DNA from: Callipepla californica brunnescens
Taxonomy: Eukaryota; Chordata; Aves; Galliformes; Odontophoridae
Direction of reading: 5' to 3'
NCBI GenBank assembly: GCA_023055505.1
Contig: JALIRH010000007.1
Location: 17,911,152-17,975,151 of the forward strand
DNA length: 64,000 nucleotides
Shown: positions 26,545 to 38,734 of the stretch, in pieces
How positions within the stretch are numbered: position 1 is the stretch's first letter
Layout: each line of letters opens with the position of its first letter
The notes under the pieces: model-generated
Database searches by the model: none
The model's input: only the letters and a program-made list of their open reading frames with translations
Told to the model about the DNA's origin: nothing
Translations under genes and position numbers: made by a program

Positions 26545-26666
26545 GGTTTTTGGGATGTTTAATCATGCTGATGACAGAGAAACTGTATATGCCTGGTTCA
26601 CATTCTCACACTGGCTTGTATATGCAAACAGTGCAGCCAATCCTATTATTTATAACTTCCTCAGTG
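26545..26666 (+). CDS. HCRTR2: HCRTR2 exon 6 (ECL3, TM7)
   Basis: 122 nt, acceptor 'tttctttag', donor 'CAGTG|gtaagt', phase 2 in and phase 1 out. It reads (R)VFGMFNHADDRETVYAW then FTFSHWLVYANSAANPIIYNFLS, carrying H350 and Y354 of the ligand pocket and the NPIIY form of the NPxxY motif in TM7. Confidence 0.97.
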
Positions 26667-27790
26667 GTAAGTTACAGTTATTTAGAATTCCATTTTAACT
26701 TATAGTTTAAATGTAATGAGCCATAGCAAATAAGAATAATGACTATACAACGTCAGCTGAGCTCCTCCAGTGAGAGCTAGATCCTCTTCTTGGAACAAGC
26801 TGCCTGATGAATCCCATTATCTTCAGACTATCTACCTATAACTAACCAAAACAGTGCCAGGGCCTGAGTCCAAGTGCTTGAATTCAACTGTCCGTGCCAT
26901 TAATTTGTTGGAGAAGCCACAGCCATGACTTCAGTCTGAAACAATTACTATTCCCCTAAATCACTGGATAATGCCTGAGAGTTAGAACAGGCCAAGGGCT
27001 GTCCCCTATTGGTATTTTGAATGCAGCTATCAGGTTTTGGAGGTTGCAAGTGTTTAATAATACACAGCCAGACTGTGCCAACTAGTTTCAATGTCAAAGA
27101 ACCAGTCAGGATGCTGTTTACTTATTAGTATAGGTGTGTCTTAGCTTGCTATTTGTCTTATTTGGCTATGAGCTGCTGAATTGTGACCAAAACTGGTGGT
27201 AATACAGCTAAATGCTGGGAGGAAAAAGTCTGTTAATCCTCACTAAGTGATTTTCTTTTGTATGTGTGTGTTTTGTTTTGTCTTTGTGGTGTCTAGTGTG
27301 AGGATGATTTGGATAATTTATCCTGAGCTCTGAAAGCAGACAAATGGCTTGTTGAACAACATTCTAAAAAAATTACTGAAATTGAAATATAGAATAACCA
27401 TGATCTTTCATTTCACATATAAAGTAATGTTGCAGTCATTTAAACCTACTATTGCTCAATTAGTTGTTTGGTTTTTTTGAAGTGTGTTATTAATCAATAA
27501 ACTATCCACACCTTAGTTTCAAAGTTGCTCTACTTTATCCATCCTGCCTAGCAAAGTATTATTCAGACCGCATACCACACCTCACATATCTTCTTATGAA
27601 GGTAGTATTTTGTCTTTCTTCAGGCCATTTAAAATGTCATTTGCTGCTTCAGTAGTGCTAGAGAAACATGTTCTGGATCAATTTTGCATTAGATAGCTGC
27701 TTTTTTTCTAAGCTATAAAGTTGATTGAAGCATGGTTTCATGGTTTACAGTAGAATTTTTTTTTCATGATTTTTTTCTTCTGGTTGACAG
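26667..27790. other. HCRTR2 intron 6
   Basis: 1.1 kb GT-AG intron, unique AT-rich sequence, nothing further recognised. Confidence 0.9.
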
Positions 27791-28014
27791 GGAAGTTTAG
27801 AGAAGAATTTAAAGCAGCGTTTTCTTGTTGCATCTTTGGGATCCACAGTCACCATGATGAACGGCTTAGCAGAGGTCGTGCCAGTACAGAGAGTCGGAAA
27901 TCTTTGACCACCCAGATTAGCAATTTTGATAATGTTTCAAAACATTCAGAACATGTTGTACTGACCACCATAAACACACTTACGGCAAATGGTAATGCTC
28001 CCATTACCCACTGA
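27791..28014 (+). CDS. HCRTR2: HCRTR2 exon 7 (helix 8, C-tail), short-isoform stop
   Basis: Acceptor 'ggttgacag', phase 1 in. It encodes GKFREEFKAAFSCCIFG (helix 8 and a Cys pair that may be palmitoylated), then a Ser/Thr-rich tail with RASTESRKSLTTQISNFDN, close to human. Reading on gives ...TLTANGNAPITH and a TGA at 28012-28014; with a human-length exon 1 this makes a protein of about 442 residues. A good donor, AATG|gtaatg, sits at 27991/27992, inside the last codons, and allows splicing to 30261 instead (next entry). Confidence 0.95.
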
Positions 28015-30260
28015 TAGCATGCTTGTCCCCATGTCTTTTGTTGCTGTGCTAGTAAAATGTAATTGTGCTAGAAAAGTTTTGAGCACAATGAGTAAAAGTG
28101 AACACAATTAAGAAATGTCAGTAAGAAAGATAAGTTACAAGATATATTTTACAGAGTATGCTATATCTTTGGTAATAGTTTTATGAACTAGAATTGTATT
28201 TAATCTCTTTCAAAATCTGAACTGCAATTGGAAAAGGCATAGGGTAGAAAACCTCATTTAAATATTTTCTTGGGATCTCTGCATCCTTTAATTTTCTAAT
28301 ACAGAACAAGTAGCTGAAGCTGTGAAAATAATTTTCTGTGGTGTTGCAATGTGTTTATAAACAGATATATTTTACTCAGAGATAATTAGCTGAAGCAGTA
28401 GAACATTTTATAACAGATAACTGTGTTAGCCAAAAAAGGATGTGTAGATTGAAATACACAGATGGCTTTTTCTGTTTCAAATGATCTACTCACCAGGAGT
28501 TCTGATGTGAGTTAAACTGATCAAATAAGAAATTGGCATGAACTTTGATTCTGACATATTTTGTTCTTTTTCCTGTTGAATGGGTATTTATATGTATTCA
28601 GAATCAGTGGAGAAGTCGCGCTTGATTTTTCTCCAATACAGATTGATGAACTTAGTTAAAAATGAAAGGCAGAACTTCACAGAATCACAGAACCACAGAA
28701 TCACAGAATGATAGGAAGGGACCTCTAGAGATTATTGAGTCCAACCCCCCTTCCAAAGCAGCTCCCTATTCCAGGTTGCACAGATAGATGTCCAGGAGGA
28801 TCTTGAACATCTCCATAGAAGGAGACTCCACAACATTTCTGGGCAGCCTGTTCCAGGGCTCCATCACCTGCAGTGTGAAGAAATTCCCACACACATTTGT
28901 GTGGAACTTCTGGAACTTATTCAAACTCTGCCAGTTCCATGTAGACACTAAAATGACTGTGTAAGTCCTTAGTGTTGTGAATATGTGGAAAATGACATAT
29001 AATTATTATTTTATATTTCTTATTACTTTGTATTCCAATAGTTCTTTACTAGAGATGGAATTTATTCCTGCTCTCCTAGATACGTGAGCACTGATTGTCT
29101 AGAAGTTTTCTTAGGCTAGGACTATATAGTTATATCTTGATAACAGAGAACTTGGTATGTCCAAGAACAGGTAATCAGTTCTTAATATAAATACCTAAAA
29201 AGAATGAAATTTATTACATCTGAAGGCATCTGTCTTCCACTACTGTAAAAGATTCACCAGATGACTCAGATAGTTCAGTTTCAGACCATTAATGTTAATT
29301 AACCAGAAACAGGTTTCTGTTGGATGCTTTTCTGGAGCAACAGCTGAAGGCTGATTAGATACTCCATAATGTCTAAAGCAGTTTATACTTAAATGGTGGA
29401 AATCAAATCCAGAAATGAACTCCTTCTATATGATGATATTAAGAGAGGACTTTCTTCCTTTAGGATTGTGGGATGGGATTGTAATTCAGTGCCTGAATGT
29501 AGATATAAATAAATGCTTCAGATGTTTAAGCATGCAAAAGAGATCTAGGCTCATTTACATTTTGTAAACACAGGTATCAGAATCTTCTTATGGAGTTTTT
29601 TCCTGATTTTTAGGCATACTGTTACTGGTCCAGAAGCATGTTACACTTTGCCATCTCTACATGCAAACTTCATAAGTCTAAATGAACAACAGTGATTTGC
29701 CAGCTGCACTGACACCCTATAAACACAGTCAGCAGTGTCTAAAAAGCTTTTCAGCACACTCCAAATTAAAGCAGCTGATCGTTGGTCATTAACTACTCTA
29801 CTGTCTGCTCTCTTCATTGTGACCAGGTTAGCCAGATTTGCCGTTCTCCTTTAGTGTTTCCGTTTCTTTATGTATGGCACAAACAAGATCACAGCAGTGA
29901 AACCAAGATATCAGTGGGACTGTAGGTGATATTTCAGTCTATTATTTGTCATCATTCTCTTGTATCGACAAAGGAACCTGTAGCGTTCTGCTGCTCACAA
30001 TGTCACATGAATAAGGGCAATTTACCAAATAATCCATGTCAAATAAACTGAACATGTTTAATTTTCTTTTAAAGTTTAATACATCAACAAACCCCTAAGG
30101 CTTCAGGCAAGAAGTCTTCTTAAAATTTACAGTGCAATTTGGAACTTTTTCTGTCAGATACTTTTGTTAGTTAAATCAACACCTCTATACTGTTTGGAGA
30201 AAAAGCCAGTTAGCTATCTGTTGCAAGTAGTAAATTAATCTTAAAATTCTTATCTTACAG
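27992..30260. other. HCRTR2 intron 7 / short-form 3' UTR
   Basis: Either an intron, when the 27991 donor is used, or 3' UTR of the short form. AATAAA signals occur at 29508-29513 and 30042-30047 and could end the short transcript. It contains a minus-strand CR1 at 28677-28948. The acceptor 'tatcttacag' ends at 30260. Confidence 0.7.
28677..28948 (-). mobile_element. CR1 3' end, minus strand
   Basis: Opens on the + strand with three copies of 'acagaatcacagaa'-like terminal repeat, then 'gggacctctagagattattgagtccaaccc', 'caggttgcacagatagatgtccaggagg' and 'agcctgttccagggctccatcacc'. This is the inverted 3' end of CR1. Confidence 0.93.
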
Positions 30261-30454
30261 GTATCACAGCTACATTCAGCCCTTTGAAGTCAGTGGAACT
30301 GCATCTCCATATACCAGGGATGAATGTGTCTTCAAATTTAGATGAAGCAGTGAGAATTTCTGCAGGATGCACTGACAACACAGAGAATGCAGAATGGGAT
30401 AAATTTGTTCCTAGTGTAACTAAACTTACCTCAATGGAATTACAGCAAGGATGA
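30261..30454 (+). CDS. HCRTR2: HCRTR2 exon 8, alternative long C-terminal tail
   Basis: After donor 27991, the split codon G|GT restores the frame, and 64 codons stay open from GITATFSPLKSVELHL to MELQQG, with TGA at 30452-30454. Acceptor 'tatcttacag' is good. Total length for this form is about 499 residues if exon 1 is as in human, close to the roughly 500-residue chicken orexin receptor I recall being reported. The tail has no domain I recognise; it contains several Ser/Thr (for example NVSSNLDEA) that could be phosphorylated. Alternative C-termini of OX2R by splicing are also known in mouse. Confidence 0.85.
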
Positions 30455-31800
30455 CTTTGGCTCAGTACAGCTGAGAATGGCACTTGTTTTTAGCTGTGTT
30501 ACAGACTAGAACAACTGGACAAAAGGATTCCTGCAAAACGACTTCTACTTTTTCTCAGTCTTTTGGAAACCCAATTACCTCAGTATGAGATAAACAACAT
30601 GTCTTTACAAGTCTTTTTAAAGAGTGGATTGTATCATACTTTGTAAATACTGTAGATATTTATTTTTATATATTTTAGATGCTGTGGAATGTTCTAAAAT
30701 GTGCCATATAAAGAACTCTACGTATTTGAAAGAAGTCTCAAACATTTATTTATATCCTGTTTCTATTAATGAATGACTTATTTACAAAGAATACTAACTT
30801 ATGCTCTCATGGTATTCTGGAATTACTTTGCACTTCTTTTTCTGCTACTTCACTTGTATTAATTTCTGTATTAAGAAAGTTTCACTTCAGATTGATTTTG
30901 GGAGATTCCAGACTACTTTTCTAAGCACAGATATGTGAATTCAAAGTGCTGAAAGTCACACATATTTAAAAAAAAAATACACTAAACAGCCAGTCTCTTT
31001 TTCTTCAGATGAGTGCCTAAACGGTAACTATTTAAACCTTGCATGATGTTCAAAGGTGCTATTCCTACTCAGGCCACTAGGAATAACAAGAATCAGCACT
31101 TCTGAAGATCTGGACATTTTAACTTTGGTAGCTCATTTTAGTCTTAATGTCTGCAGGTGTTGCTCCAGAAGATCTCTGAAGACCTTAAAATAGAAAGCAT
31201 TGGTTATTTTGCTTGCTTTCACAGTTTCTCTTTCAACTGCCATTTAATACTAATGGTACTAACACTTAGCAGTTTTATGTGCCAAGAAAATGTCAACTTT
31301 TGAACACTTAAAATAAAGTATTTCTCTCTGGAAATTTAGAGGAGATATTTCATTGCTCTGGCAGATGAAGTACTCACTGATCTATTTTTCATTTATAGGA
31401 GAAACTCTTTGCCCTGGAGCTTCCTACCACATACTGTAGTATTTTTCCTTAATGAGTGAAGATGAGACATCAATGGAGATTTAGTTTACTAGGGATAAAG
31501 GTCACTGACAGTTTTTGACTCCTGCAACACGTTGACATGCTAGAAATTGAATATCTGGCCTTAATTTATTCCTTTGTAAGACAAAAAAAATTTTCCCCTT
31601 TGCTCTTTTTCTTATTTTAACTTAGATCTTCAAAATATTATGATACTACTTAGAGCTTATTTTATTCATAATATAAATTTAACAATATAATTTTGTTTGA
31701 ATAATATGAGATACAATTTATTTACTGTCCATTTTTTTTCCTGAAACAGAATGAAAGTCATATCTTTCAGACACAAGTGATGTAATAAAAACATATTTAA
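30455..31800 (+). other. HCRTR2: HCRTR2 3' UTR with two polyA signals
   Basis: Non-coding AT-rich sequence after the long-form stop. AATAAA is at 31312-31317 and again at 31784-31789, the latter followed by a T-rich stretch. Which is used cannot be read from the sequence. Confidence 0.6.
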
Positions 31801-32249
31801 GATTTGAAATTGTAAAGACTGGTGCTAAATCTTGCCAAAACAAAATATGGTTACACAGATAAATAATTCATTATCTTGATGAAAACAAAAGTTCATCAAA
31901 AATTTGGGGTTTCTGAAGGAAATATTTTTTTAGGACAATATTTTTATTTATTTATGTATTCATTTTGTTTTACACAATCTGAGAAATACTTAGATATCTT
32001 CTTCTGGAAGTTTTCTTTGAAGATAAAACCTACACTGGCAACGGAACATACTGAAGAGGAGAACAGCTGATATTAATAGAAAGAAATTGCTGAGAGAAGA
32101 CAGCATAAGATTCTGAGAGTGATACGGAATTTAATGCTTTTTGTTTGTGGCAAAAATTAAAGTATCTTAAGCTTCTGGACTTCTCCTGACATGTGGATTA
32201 ATACTTGTAATTAAAGTTTAAGAGAGCTTGAAGAGAAGTTGGCTGACTG
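31801..32249. other. intergenic, HCRTR2 to GFRAL
   Basis: AT-rich sequence with no recognised gene or repeat. Confidence 0.5.
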
Positions 32250-34365
32250 TCATATCTGCTTTACAAAACTGAAGCATTCGAAGGAAAGAGACACATGAGA
32301 GCTGTTTGGTGCTTAAACAGTACTTTTTCCAAGCTCAAGATCGGTGCATCCATAAGGGTAAGAAACTGGGGAAAGGTGGCAAGAAGGCTGCGTGGATGAG
32401 CAAGGAACTCATAGATAAACAAAAAAAAAAAAAAAAAGAAAAAAGTCCATGAAATGTGGAAAAACAGCCTGTCAACCTGGAAATAATATAGGAATGTTGT
32501 GTCAGGGCCTGTAGTGATGCAACAAGAAAAACTAAGGCCCTCTTGAAAATAAACCTTGCTATGGAGGTAAGGCATAAGAATAAAGATTTTTAAGTATGTC
32601 AACAGTTAAATGAAGACCAGGGAAAATGTGAGTCCTCAAACAAATGAGGTGGGTACCTTGGTAAAAGGGGACTCTGAGAAGGCCGGAGTCCTGAATGCCT
32701 TCTTTTTTCAGTCTTTAATGTTAAGATTAGCCCTCAGGAATCCCAGGCTCTGGTGTTAAGAGAGAGAGTCTGGTTAAATGAAGACTTTCCGTTGGTCAAG
32801 GAGGATCTTGTCAGAGAGTGTCTTAGCCAGAATCAACACATACAAATCCATGGGATCCTAAGGGATGTACTCACATGTGCTGAGAGAACTGGCAGAGGTG
32901 ATTGCTGAACTGCTTTCTATCATCTTTGAAAGGTCTTGGCAAACGGGAGAGGTGCTGTAGGACAGCTGATGTCATTCCACTCTTCAAAAAGGAGAAAAGG
33001 AGGAGCTGGGAAACTACAGGCTAGTCAGCCTCACCTCCATCCCTGGAAAGGCGATGGAACAACTTATTCTTGATGCTGTCTCCAAGAAGCAAAAGAAGAA
33101 GGTTATCAGGAGTAGTCAATGTGGATTCACCAGGGGGAAATCATGCTTGATCAACCTGATAGATTTCTATGATATCACCATTGGCTGGGTAGATGGGGAG
33201 AGAGCTGTGGATGTTATGTACCTTGACTTCAGCAAGGCATTTGAAACTGTCTTCCACAACATCCCTGTTACAAAACTTAGAAAATGTGGGATATATGAGC
33301 GGACAGTGAGGTGGACTGAGAAATGGCTGAGCAGCAGAGTTCAGAGTGAGGTAATCAGTGGTGCCAAGTGTGTAGTTCTGTAACTGGTGTGTTTCCCAGG
33401 TGTCAGTACTAGGTCTGGTCTAGTTAAATGTCATAATCAGCAACCTGGATGAAGGAATAGAATCCACCCTCAGCCAGTTTGCTGTTGTTACAAAGCTGGG
33501 AGGACTGGAAGACACACCTGAAGGCTCTGCTGCCATTCAACAAAATCTGGACAGACTAGAGAGTTGGGTAGAGAGGAATCTGATGAGGTTTAACAAGAGC
33601 AAGTGAGAAGTCTTGCACCTGGGGAGGAATAACCGCATGCACCAATACAGGTTAGGGGATAACCTGCTGGAGATGAGCTCTGTGAAGAAGGGCCTGGGGG
33701 TCCTGGTGGATAATAGGTTGGCCATGAGCCAGCAGTGTGTCCCTGTGGCCAAGAAAGCCAGTGGTATCCTAGAATGCATTAAAGAGTGTGGCCAGCAAGT
33801 CAAGGGAGATGATCTTCCCCCTCTTCTCTGCCCTGGTGAAGACAGATTTAGACTACTGTGTCCAGTTCTGGGCTCCCCAGTTCAAAAAGACAGGAATCTC
33901 CTGGGAGAAGTCCAGCAGAGGGCTACAAAGATGATTAAGGGCCTGAAGCATTTCCCATATGCGAAAAGGATGAGTAACCTAGGTCTGTTCAGCCTGAGAA
34001 AGAGAAGACTGAGATGAGATCTGATTAATGTTTGTAAATATCTGAAGGGAATTGGGAGGAAAATGGATGAACCCAGGCTCTTCTCAGTAGTGTGTAGTGT
34101 TAGGACAAAGAGTAATGGCTTAAAAACTTGAATGTAGGAAGTTCTGATTAACATGCAGAAGAACTTCTTTATGGTAAGGACGATGGAGCACTGGAACAGA
34201 TTGCTCAGAGAGGTTATGGATTCTCCTTCTCTGTAGATATTCAAGGCTCATCTGGATGCCTACTTGTGTGACCTGTAGGGAACCTGCTTCATAGCAGGGG
34301 TTTGAACTCAATGATCTCTTGAGGTTCCTTCCAACCCCTGCAGTTCTGTGATTGTGTGATACAGT
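32250..34365 (+). mobile_element. CR1 LINE, about 2.1 kb, ORF2 remnant to 3' end
   Basis: This is the longest CR1 copy in the window, in sense orientation. 'gtggatgagcaaggaactc' near 32393 marks the middle of ORF2. Downstream follow GNYRLVSLTSIPGK-like text, SQCGFTRGKSCLINL (about 33110) and the polymerase stretch MYLDFSKAFETVFHNIP. The 3' part includes RFNKSK-like and LHLGRNN text, and the end is 'ctgcagttctgtgattgtgtgat' (about 34339-34361). Frames are broken repeatedly (for example TAA after 33380 and TGA at 33604), so it is inactive. An A17 run at 32421-32437 has expanded inside it. The 5' boundary is approximate. Confidence 0.9.
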
Positions 34366-35390
34366 GAAACCATCAGGTGACATCACTTGTAAGTGTGAAT
34401 GCAAAAATTTTATCTGGGATCATGGGAATTTTGGACATGTTTACAGGAGAGAAGGCCATGGAACGTTCCTCTAATTCAAGAAGTTCTTCAAGCAGCAAAT
34501 AGTTGTCATTTGAGTATTCCTAAAAGAACCACCTTACACTGGCTGTAGTCTTACACTTTTCTGTAGTACTTTGTATAGTAGGTGGTCATGGCATTCAAAC
34601 TCTCACAGCATTACCAATGTTGTGGTCTGTACTATCTACTCATACTTCTTTTGGATCTGGGTTTTTAGGTGCATGACTTCAATCATATGTTTTGTTGCTG
34701 AATTTTCAAGTTGCCTGAGAGTTGTTCAGTAATTGGAGAAAATTAACCATCTATGTATATACAGAAACTCTTAGCTTATTCCTTGCAGAATTGTATCCAA
34801 ACCGGAAATGCAAAGCCATGCTTTAGCTCTCGTTTATCTACAGGGAAGCAAACTCATCTGACTTATTGCTGATTATACTACTCATGGTTGGTTTATTTTT
34901 TATTAACTAGTCTAGTCAGTTTCTTACACTTGTACTGCAAGGGGTTGTGTTTGTGTTGTTTTTTTTTTTAACATACATCTTAGTGAAACTACTAGACTGA
35001 ATGTTCTTATTTTTAATTTCTCTGGTCTGCTGTCCAGAGCTCCACAGCTACTCTTTCCCCTTAACAGACCATGATTCAGTCTCACATCTGAGATGAATCA
35101 CATTCACTTCTGAAGTGCACTGAAAAGTGCTTACGGGTGGTGGTCGAATGCGAGAACAGTTAAACAAGACTGAACGTTTAGGAAAGGAAGGTATTTCAGA
35201 AGAGATTATAAGAAACAGCTAAATCCATGCTCTGTTGGTTCCTCCTGACACCAAGTGCTAACTGAATACAGGAGGAATGCCAAATTGCATGATAAACGCC
35301 TAAGGACCACCTCTCACCTAGAGGTAGTCCATCTCAACTGTAACTGCAAGAAGACAAATGAGAAGGGTATAGCAAAATACAGCAAGGGAA
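34366..35390. other. intergenic, upstream of GFRAL
   Basis: Unique sequence without recognised repeat or exon. It lies between the CR1 copy and the GFRAL CpG island and may contain distal promoter elements; none can be named. Confidence 0.5.
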
Positions 35391-35394
35391 GCTC

Positions 35395-35760
35395 TGGGCG
35401 TGGGGAGAGGCGTCTGCTGTTCCCGCCCGGAGGAGGTGGGAAGACACGAAGTCTGCCCAGGCGAGCTGGCAACTCTGCCTTCCCCACCGCTGCCGCGGCC
35501 CCAGCCCCAGCCCCGCTCCACGCCGTCCCGCCCCGCCGCCTTATTCGTGGGCCGGGCCGGGCGGGCGCTGTCCCCGAGCCTGGTGCTGAAGGGGCGGTGC
35601 CGCACGGCACCTGCCGCTGCTCTGCGTGGAGCTACACTGCCGGCGGCCGGCCATGGCCGCGCTACTCTGCCTCGGTAAGTACGCGGGTTGCGGGGGGATG
35701 CGGCTCCGCCAGGAGGTCCCTTCCTCCGGCGAGACGGTAGGGTGAGCAGACACACCTGGA
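35395..35760 (+). promoter_or_regulatory. GFRAL: CpG island / GFRAL promoter and 5' UTR
   Basis: A sharp shift to high GC and dense CpG covers the first GFRAL exon, the only such island in the window. A GC box, GGGGCGG, lies at 35591-35597, about 60 bases before the start codon. No TATA box is seen, so a TATA-less dispersed start is likely. Long open frames on both strands here (for example 35255-35740 + and 35318-35755 -) are expected from the base composition and are not called as genes. Confidence 0.8.
35653..35674 (+). CDS. GFRAL: GFRAL exon 1, start codon and signal peptide start
   Basis: ATG at 35653 in a strong context (G at -3 and G at +4). It encodes MAALLCL plus one base, then donor CTCG|gtaagt. 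Joined to exon 2 it forms MAALLCLVLLMYFTCISIG, a typical signal peptide, which supports this start. It lies inside the CpG island. Confidence 0.9.
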
Positions 35761-38734
35761 CAGGGCTCGCACCGGTGTTTGATGTCCAGGCCCTGGCGCG
35801 CTAATGAGTCTGAGCCGGAGGTAAGGCAGAGAAGCACTGCTAGTACTGATAAGAAGTTGAGCTGGTGAGGAGATCTGCACACGGGATGTTTTTTTGTAAA
35901 TAAACTGCTAGTGGGAGAGTGTACAGTGCTGGCAGTGTGGGTAATTACTGCCATTTCCCCTTGAATGGATAAAAATAGGAAAATCAACAAGACGGTAGAA
36001 AAAGAATTGGTAGATATGAGTGAGAGACAGGTTTTCTTTTTATTTCTTCTGTCCTCTATTCCCACTCTACATTTTGCGTACATGCTGCTCCCACTATCTC
36101 TGAACTTCTACTCCACTATTAATAACATTCTATAGGTAATTCTGCCTAGGTTTTTATTAGAATAAAGCTGTCCTTTATCACGTTTGTAACCCCTGAAAAC
36201 AACTTTTCTCCTTTGGAGCTTGCAATCTTTCTACTCTTGTTGGATAAGAAGTCACAGCTCGAGAAATCTGAGTTTCCTGTTGTTCGTTATTATCTAGCAG
36301 ATAATCATTCTTTAGTCTTGGAAGAAAGATTGTAATTCCCCTGTGCTTTAGTTCCTAATCTGAAAAATGAAGGTACTACAATGTCTATTTTCTCCCTTTT
36401 TCTTTAGATATCAGGATCTTAAAAAAAAAAAAAAAAAAAGTACAAAGAGAGAGAACTGTAGAAATCTAAATGTCTTCGTGTCAAACTACACATTCTGAAA
36501 GTTTTAGCTCAAAGTATCTTCTCGATGCCCTGAACTCTCCTAAGAGCAAACCAGTTTTGAGTACTCCAAACACCAGAGTAAATAAATACAGGGAATGATT
36601 AGTGTAATGGCTATCAGTATATATAGTTGTGCTTAAACAGGAGCGTACTGGATTCTAAAATCAAAGGCCAGTCTGCTTTGTTTAGGCTTGGCACTGTATG
36701 CCCTCTGTGTGCTGCTGAGGAAATAAAAGATCATAATGTATCATCAGATCTGGAGAAACCCTTTTCTTAGGACTAAATTAGCCTTGGTCACAAATAAGGC
36801 CGCAGATTATTTTGCAAAAGCATTTCTTCCATTTTGCAAACACAGTTTCCAGTTGGGTTTAAAATATATGAACTTTGAAATAATCCTAAAAAGGGAGCTG
36901 CTAATGAGCTGTTTGATTAATCCCAAGACTATTCATTTTTAGCTACAGGTATTGAAAAGCTTTCTTAGCAGGAGTATTCTGAACAAAGTTTTTGGCACCG
37001 TGGATCCTAGTCAAACGTGTTTATCTGCCATTGCATCAATACCTACTGTATATTTAAATGCTCATTCAGCAAAGCATTCTTTCCTAAAAAGTTCCTGGGT
37101 ATGAAATTTTACACTGCCTCATATATACAAGTCATTTTCGTCTGAATGGCACTATACCATATAACTATATTTTCAGTCACCTGAATAAACAGTAACTTCA
37201 CATTTAGAAAGAATTCACTATAAACAATCCCAGGAATTGCATTTTGTGATAATGAGCCAAAAATTGTTCCTTTGAGTGGGCCAGTTAGACATTTTTCAGT
37301 ACTGTCTGCAGAACTTGTTTCTATCAGACTTCTAGGCTGACTAAGACAAGCAGTCTACATGAGTTCTCCAGACTTAAAATGATTGATCTCGCAACCAACT
37401 CAGCATAGATCTGAGAAATTGAAGGACTATGGACAACTGGGAAAGGATAAGCACTAACTTCACCCTCTTACAATGAGTGCATGTGGCCTCTTCTTTGTGT
37501 CTGCAGCACACTAAATGCTATTGTACCTATTAGGTATAAAGTATTAAATGTTACTGCATCCTTATCATTATGTCTCCAGGAAGTGTTCCCTACAATAGGA
37601 TCATTATATCAAGCTAAACATCATTTACAGAAAGGATAGCATCACCTCTAAATAGTATGAGCTCTTTGAGATTAAGAACTACATTTGATTTCTTGTTTCT
37701 CAAATGCATCATTTCAAACATTTAGTTTCTCTAAATAATGTCTTGACAAGTACAGAGAGAATAGTTCATGCCACCTGCAGTTCATATTTAAGGATTTAAA
37801 GAGAGATGGAAACTCCTCAGATTCCACATCAACTTGTCTGAATGTCACAAAAAATGACATTTTGCAGGGCGATGTAGCATCCTTCAATAACCAAAGAAAA
37901 CTCTCCCAGCAGGTGTTCAGCAGCTAGTTTGATAAGACCTTAAGTAAGTGTCTGAAACTTAATTTTAAATCAAATATACATGGTTACAAATTAGTGGTAA
38001 CAAATTGTGTTACCATGGAAATGTTGATGCCAGAGCTAGCACCAAACTGGTTTGTCTTCTCATAGCAAAGCAATCTTATTTTCTACAGATAAGACAGAGG
38101 AGGCGCTTATGTAAAATTCTTTACCTTGAAATTTTTGTATCAGTCTTTTGTCAGTTTTAGAACTTTCTAATGCAATCAGCACTGCCTTTAGGTTCAGTGC
38201 ACTCAGGGAAATAGGTAAAGATTGCTTTCAAGATTATGCATCTGCAAAATAAAATTAAAGAGATTGAATAGTATTGTATTATGAAGTAAAATCTATTATC
38301 TATCAGTTGAACTTTCAGATCACTTTTGTAACTTCTTTTCATATAATTTTTTGTGTAGTCCACAGCTTCACGAAATTGCAATCAAATAAAGTGATATGTC
38401 CTCTGAATGTCATACTCGACCTTTCTTTCCGTACTTTACTGTGGATTTCAGAACTCCAGTCTCTTCCATGTATCTGTAGACAGATGTCATATGTAGCTAT
38501 GGCTAACATCATAATACTGAAGTAAAAGCGATATGAAATATGCCACACTGAAACTGAAAATTTTGAAGTTTAAGTTTTCAGCTGTAAAACAGAGGAAAAT
38601 TTTTGTTCTAATAAAAAGTAAATTATTAAATCACTTTAATCTATAGATAAAATACAGTAAATTGTATTGTTATAATCTAAGTGCTATTGAGAAAAGACAA
38701 CACTTTCGTTAATCATTATATTCTGTTTTTACAG
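35675..38734. other. GFRAL intron 1
   Basis: 3.1 kb GT-AG intron. The CpG-rich part ends near 35760; the rest is AT-rich with an A19 run at 36421-36439. No other feature is recognised. Confidence 0.85.

Larger units (their letters stand above)
1..31800 (+). other. HCRTR2: HCRTR2 gene body (orexin receptor 2), 5' exon missing
   Basis: HCRTR2 is a seven-transmembrane class A GPCR of the plasma membrane that binds orexin-A and orexin-B and acts mainly through Gq; in mammals it serves arousal and feeding circuits. Exons 2-7 found here join in frame with GT-AG introns and run collinear with the human protein through TM7 without an indel. Residues that line the orexin pocket in human OX2R are kept: Q134, Y317, N324, H350 and Y354. 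T111 and T135 are of the OX2R type (OX1R has Ser and Ala). The DRW version of the DRY motif and the NPIIY motif are visible. The first exon, which encodes the N-terminus and most of TM1, is not found in 1-11570, so it should lie upstream and the start of this window is intron 1. The 3' limit given is the second polyA signal and is approximate. Confidence 0.95.

Noticed and set aside
30250..30483. 77-codon minus-strand frame
   Set aside because: Antisense shadow of HCRTR2 exon 8.
35255..36083. Long overlapping frames on both strands around the GFRAL start (up to 180 codons)
   Set aside because: Expected in a CpG-rich island where stop codons are rare; Pro/Arg/Ala-rich products without domains.
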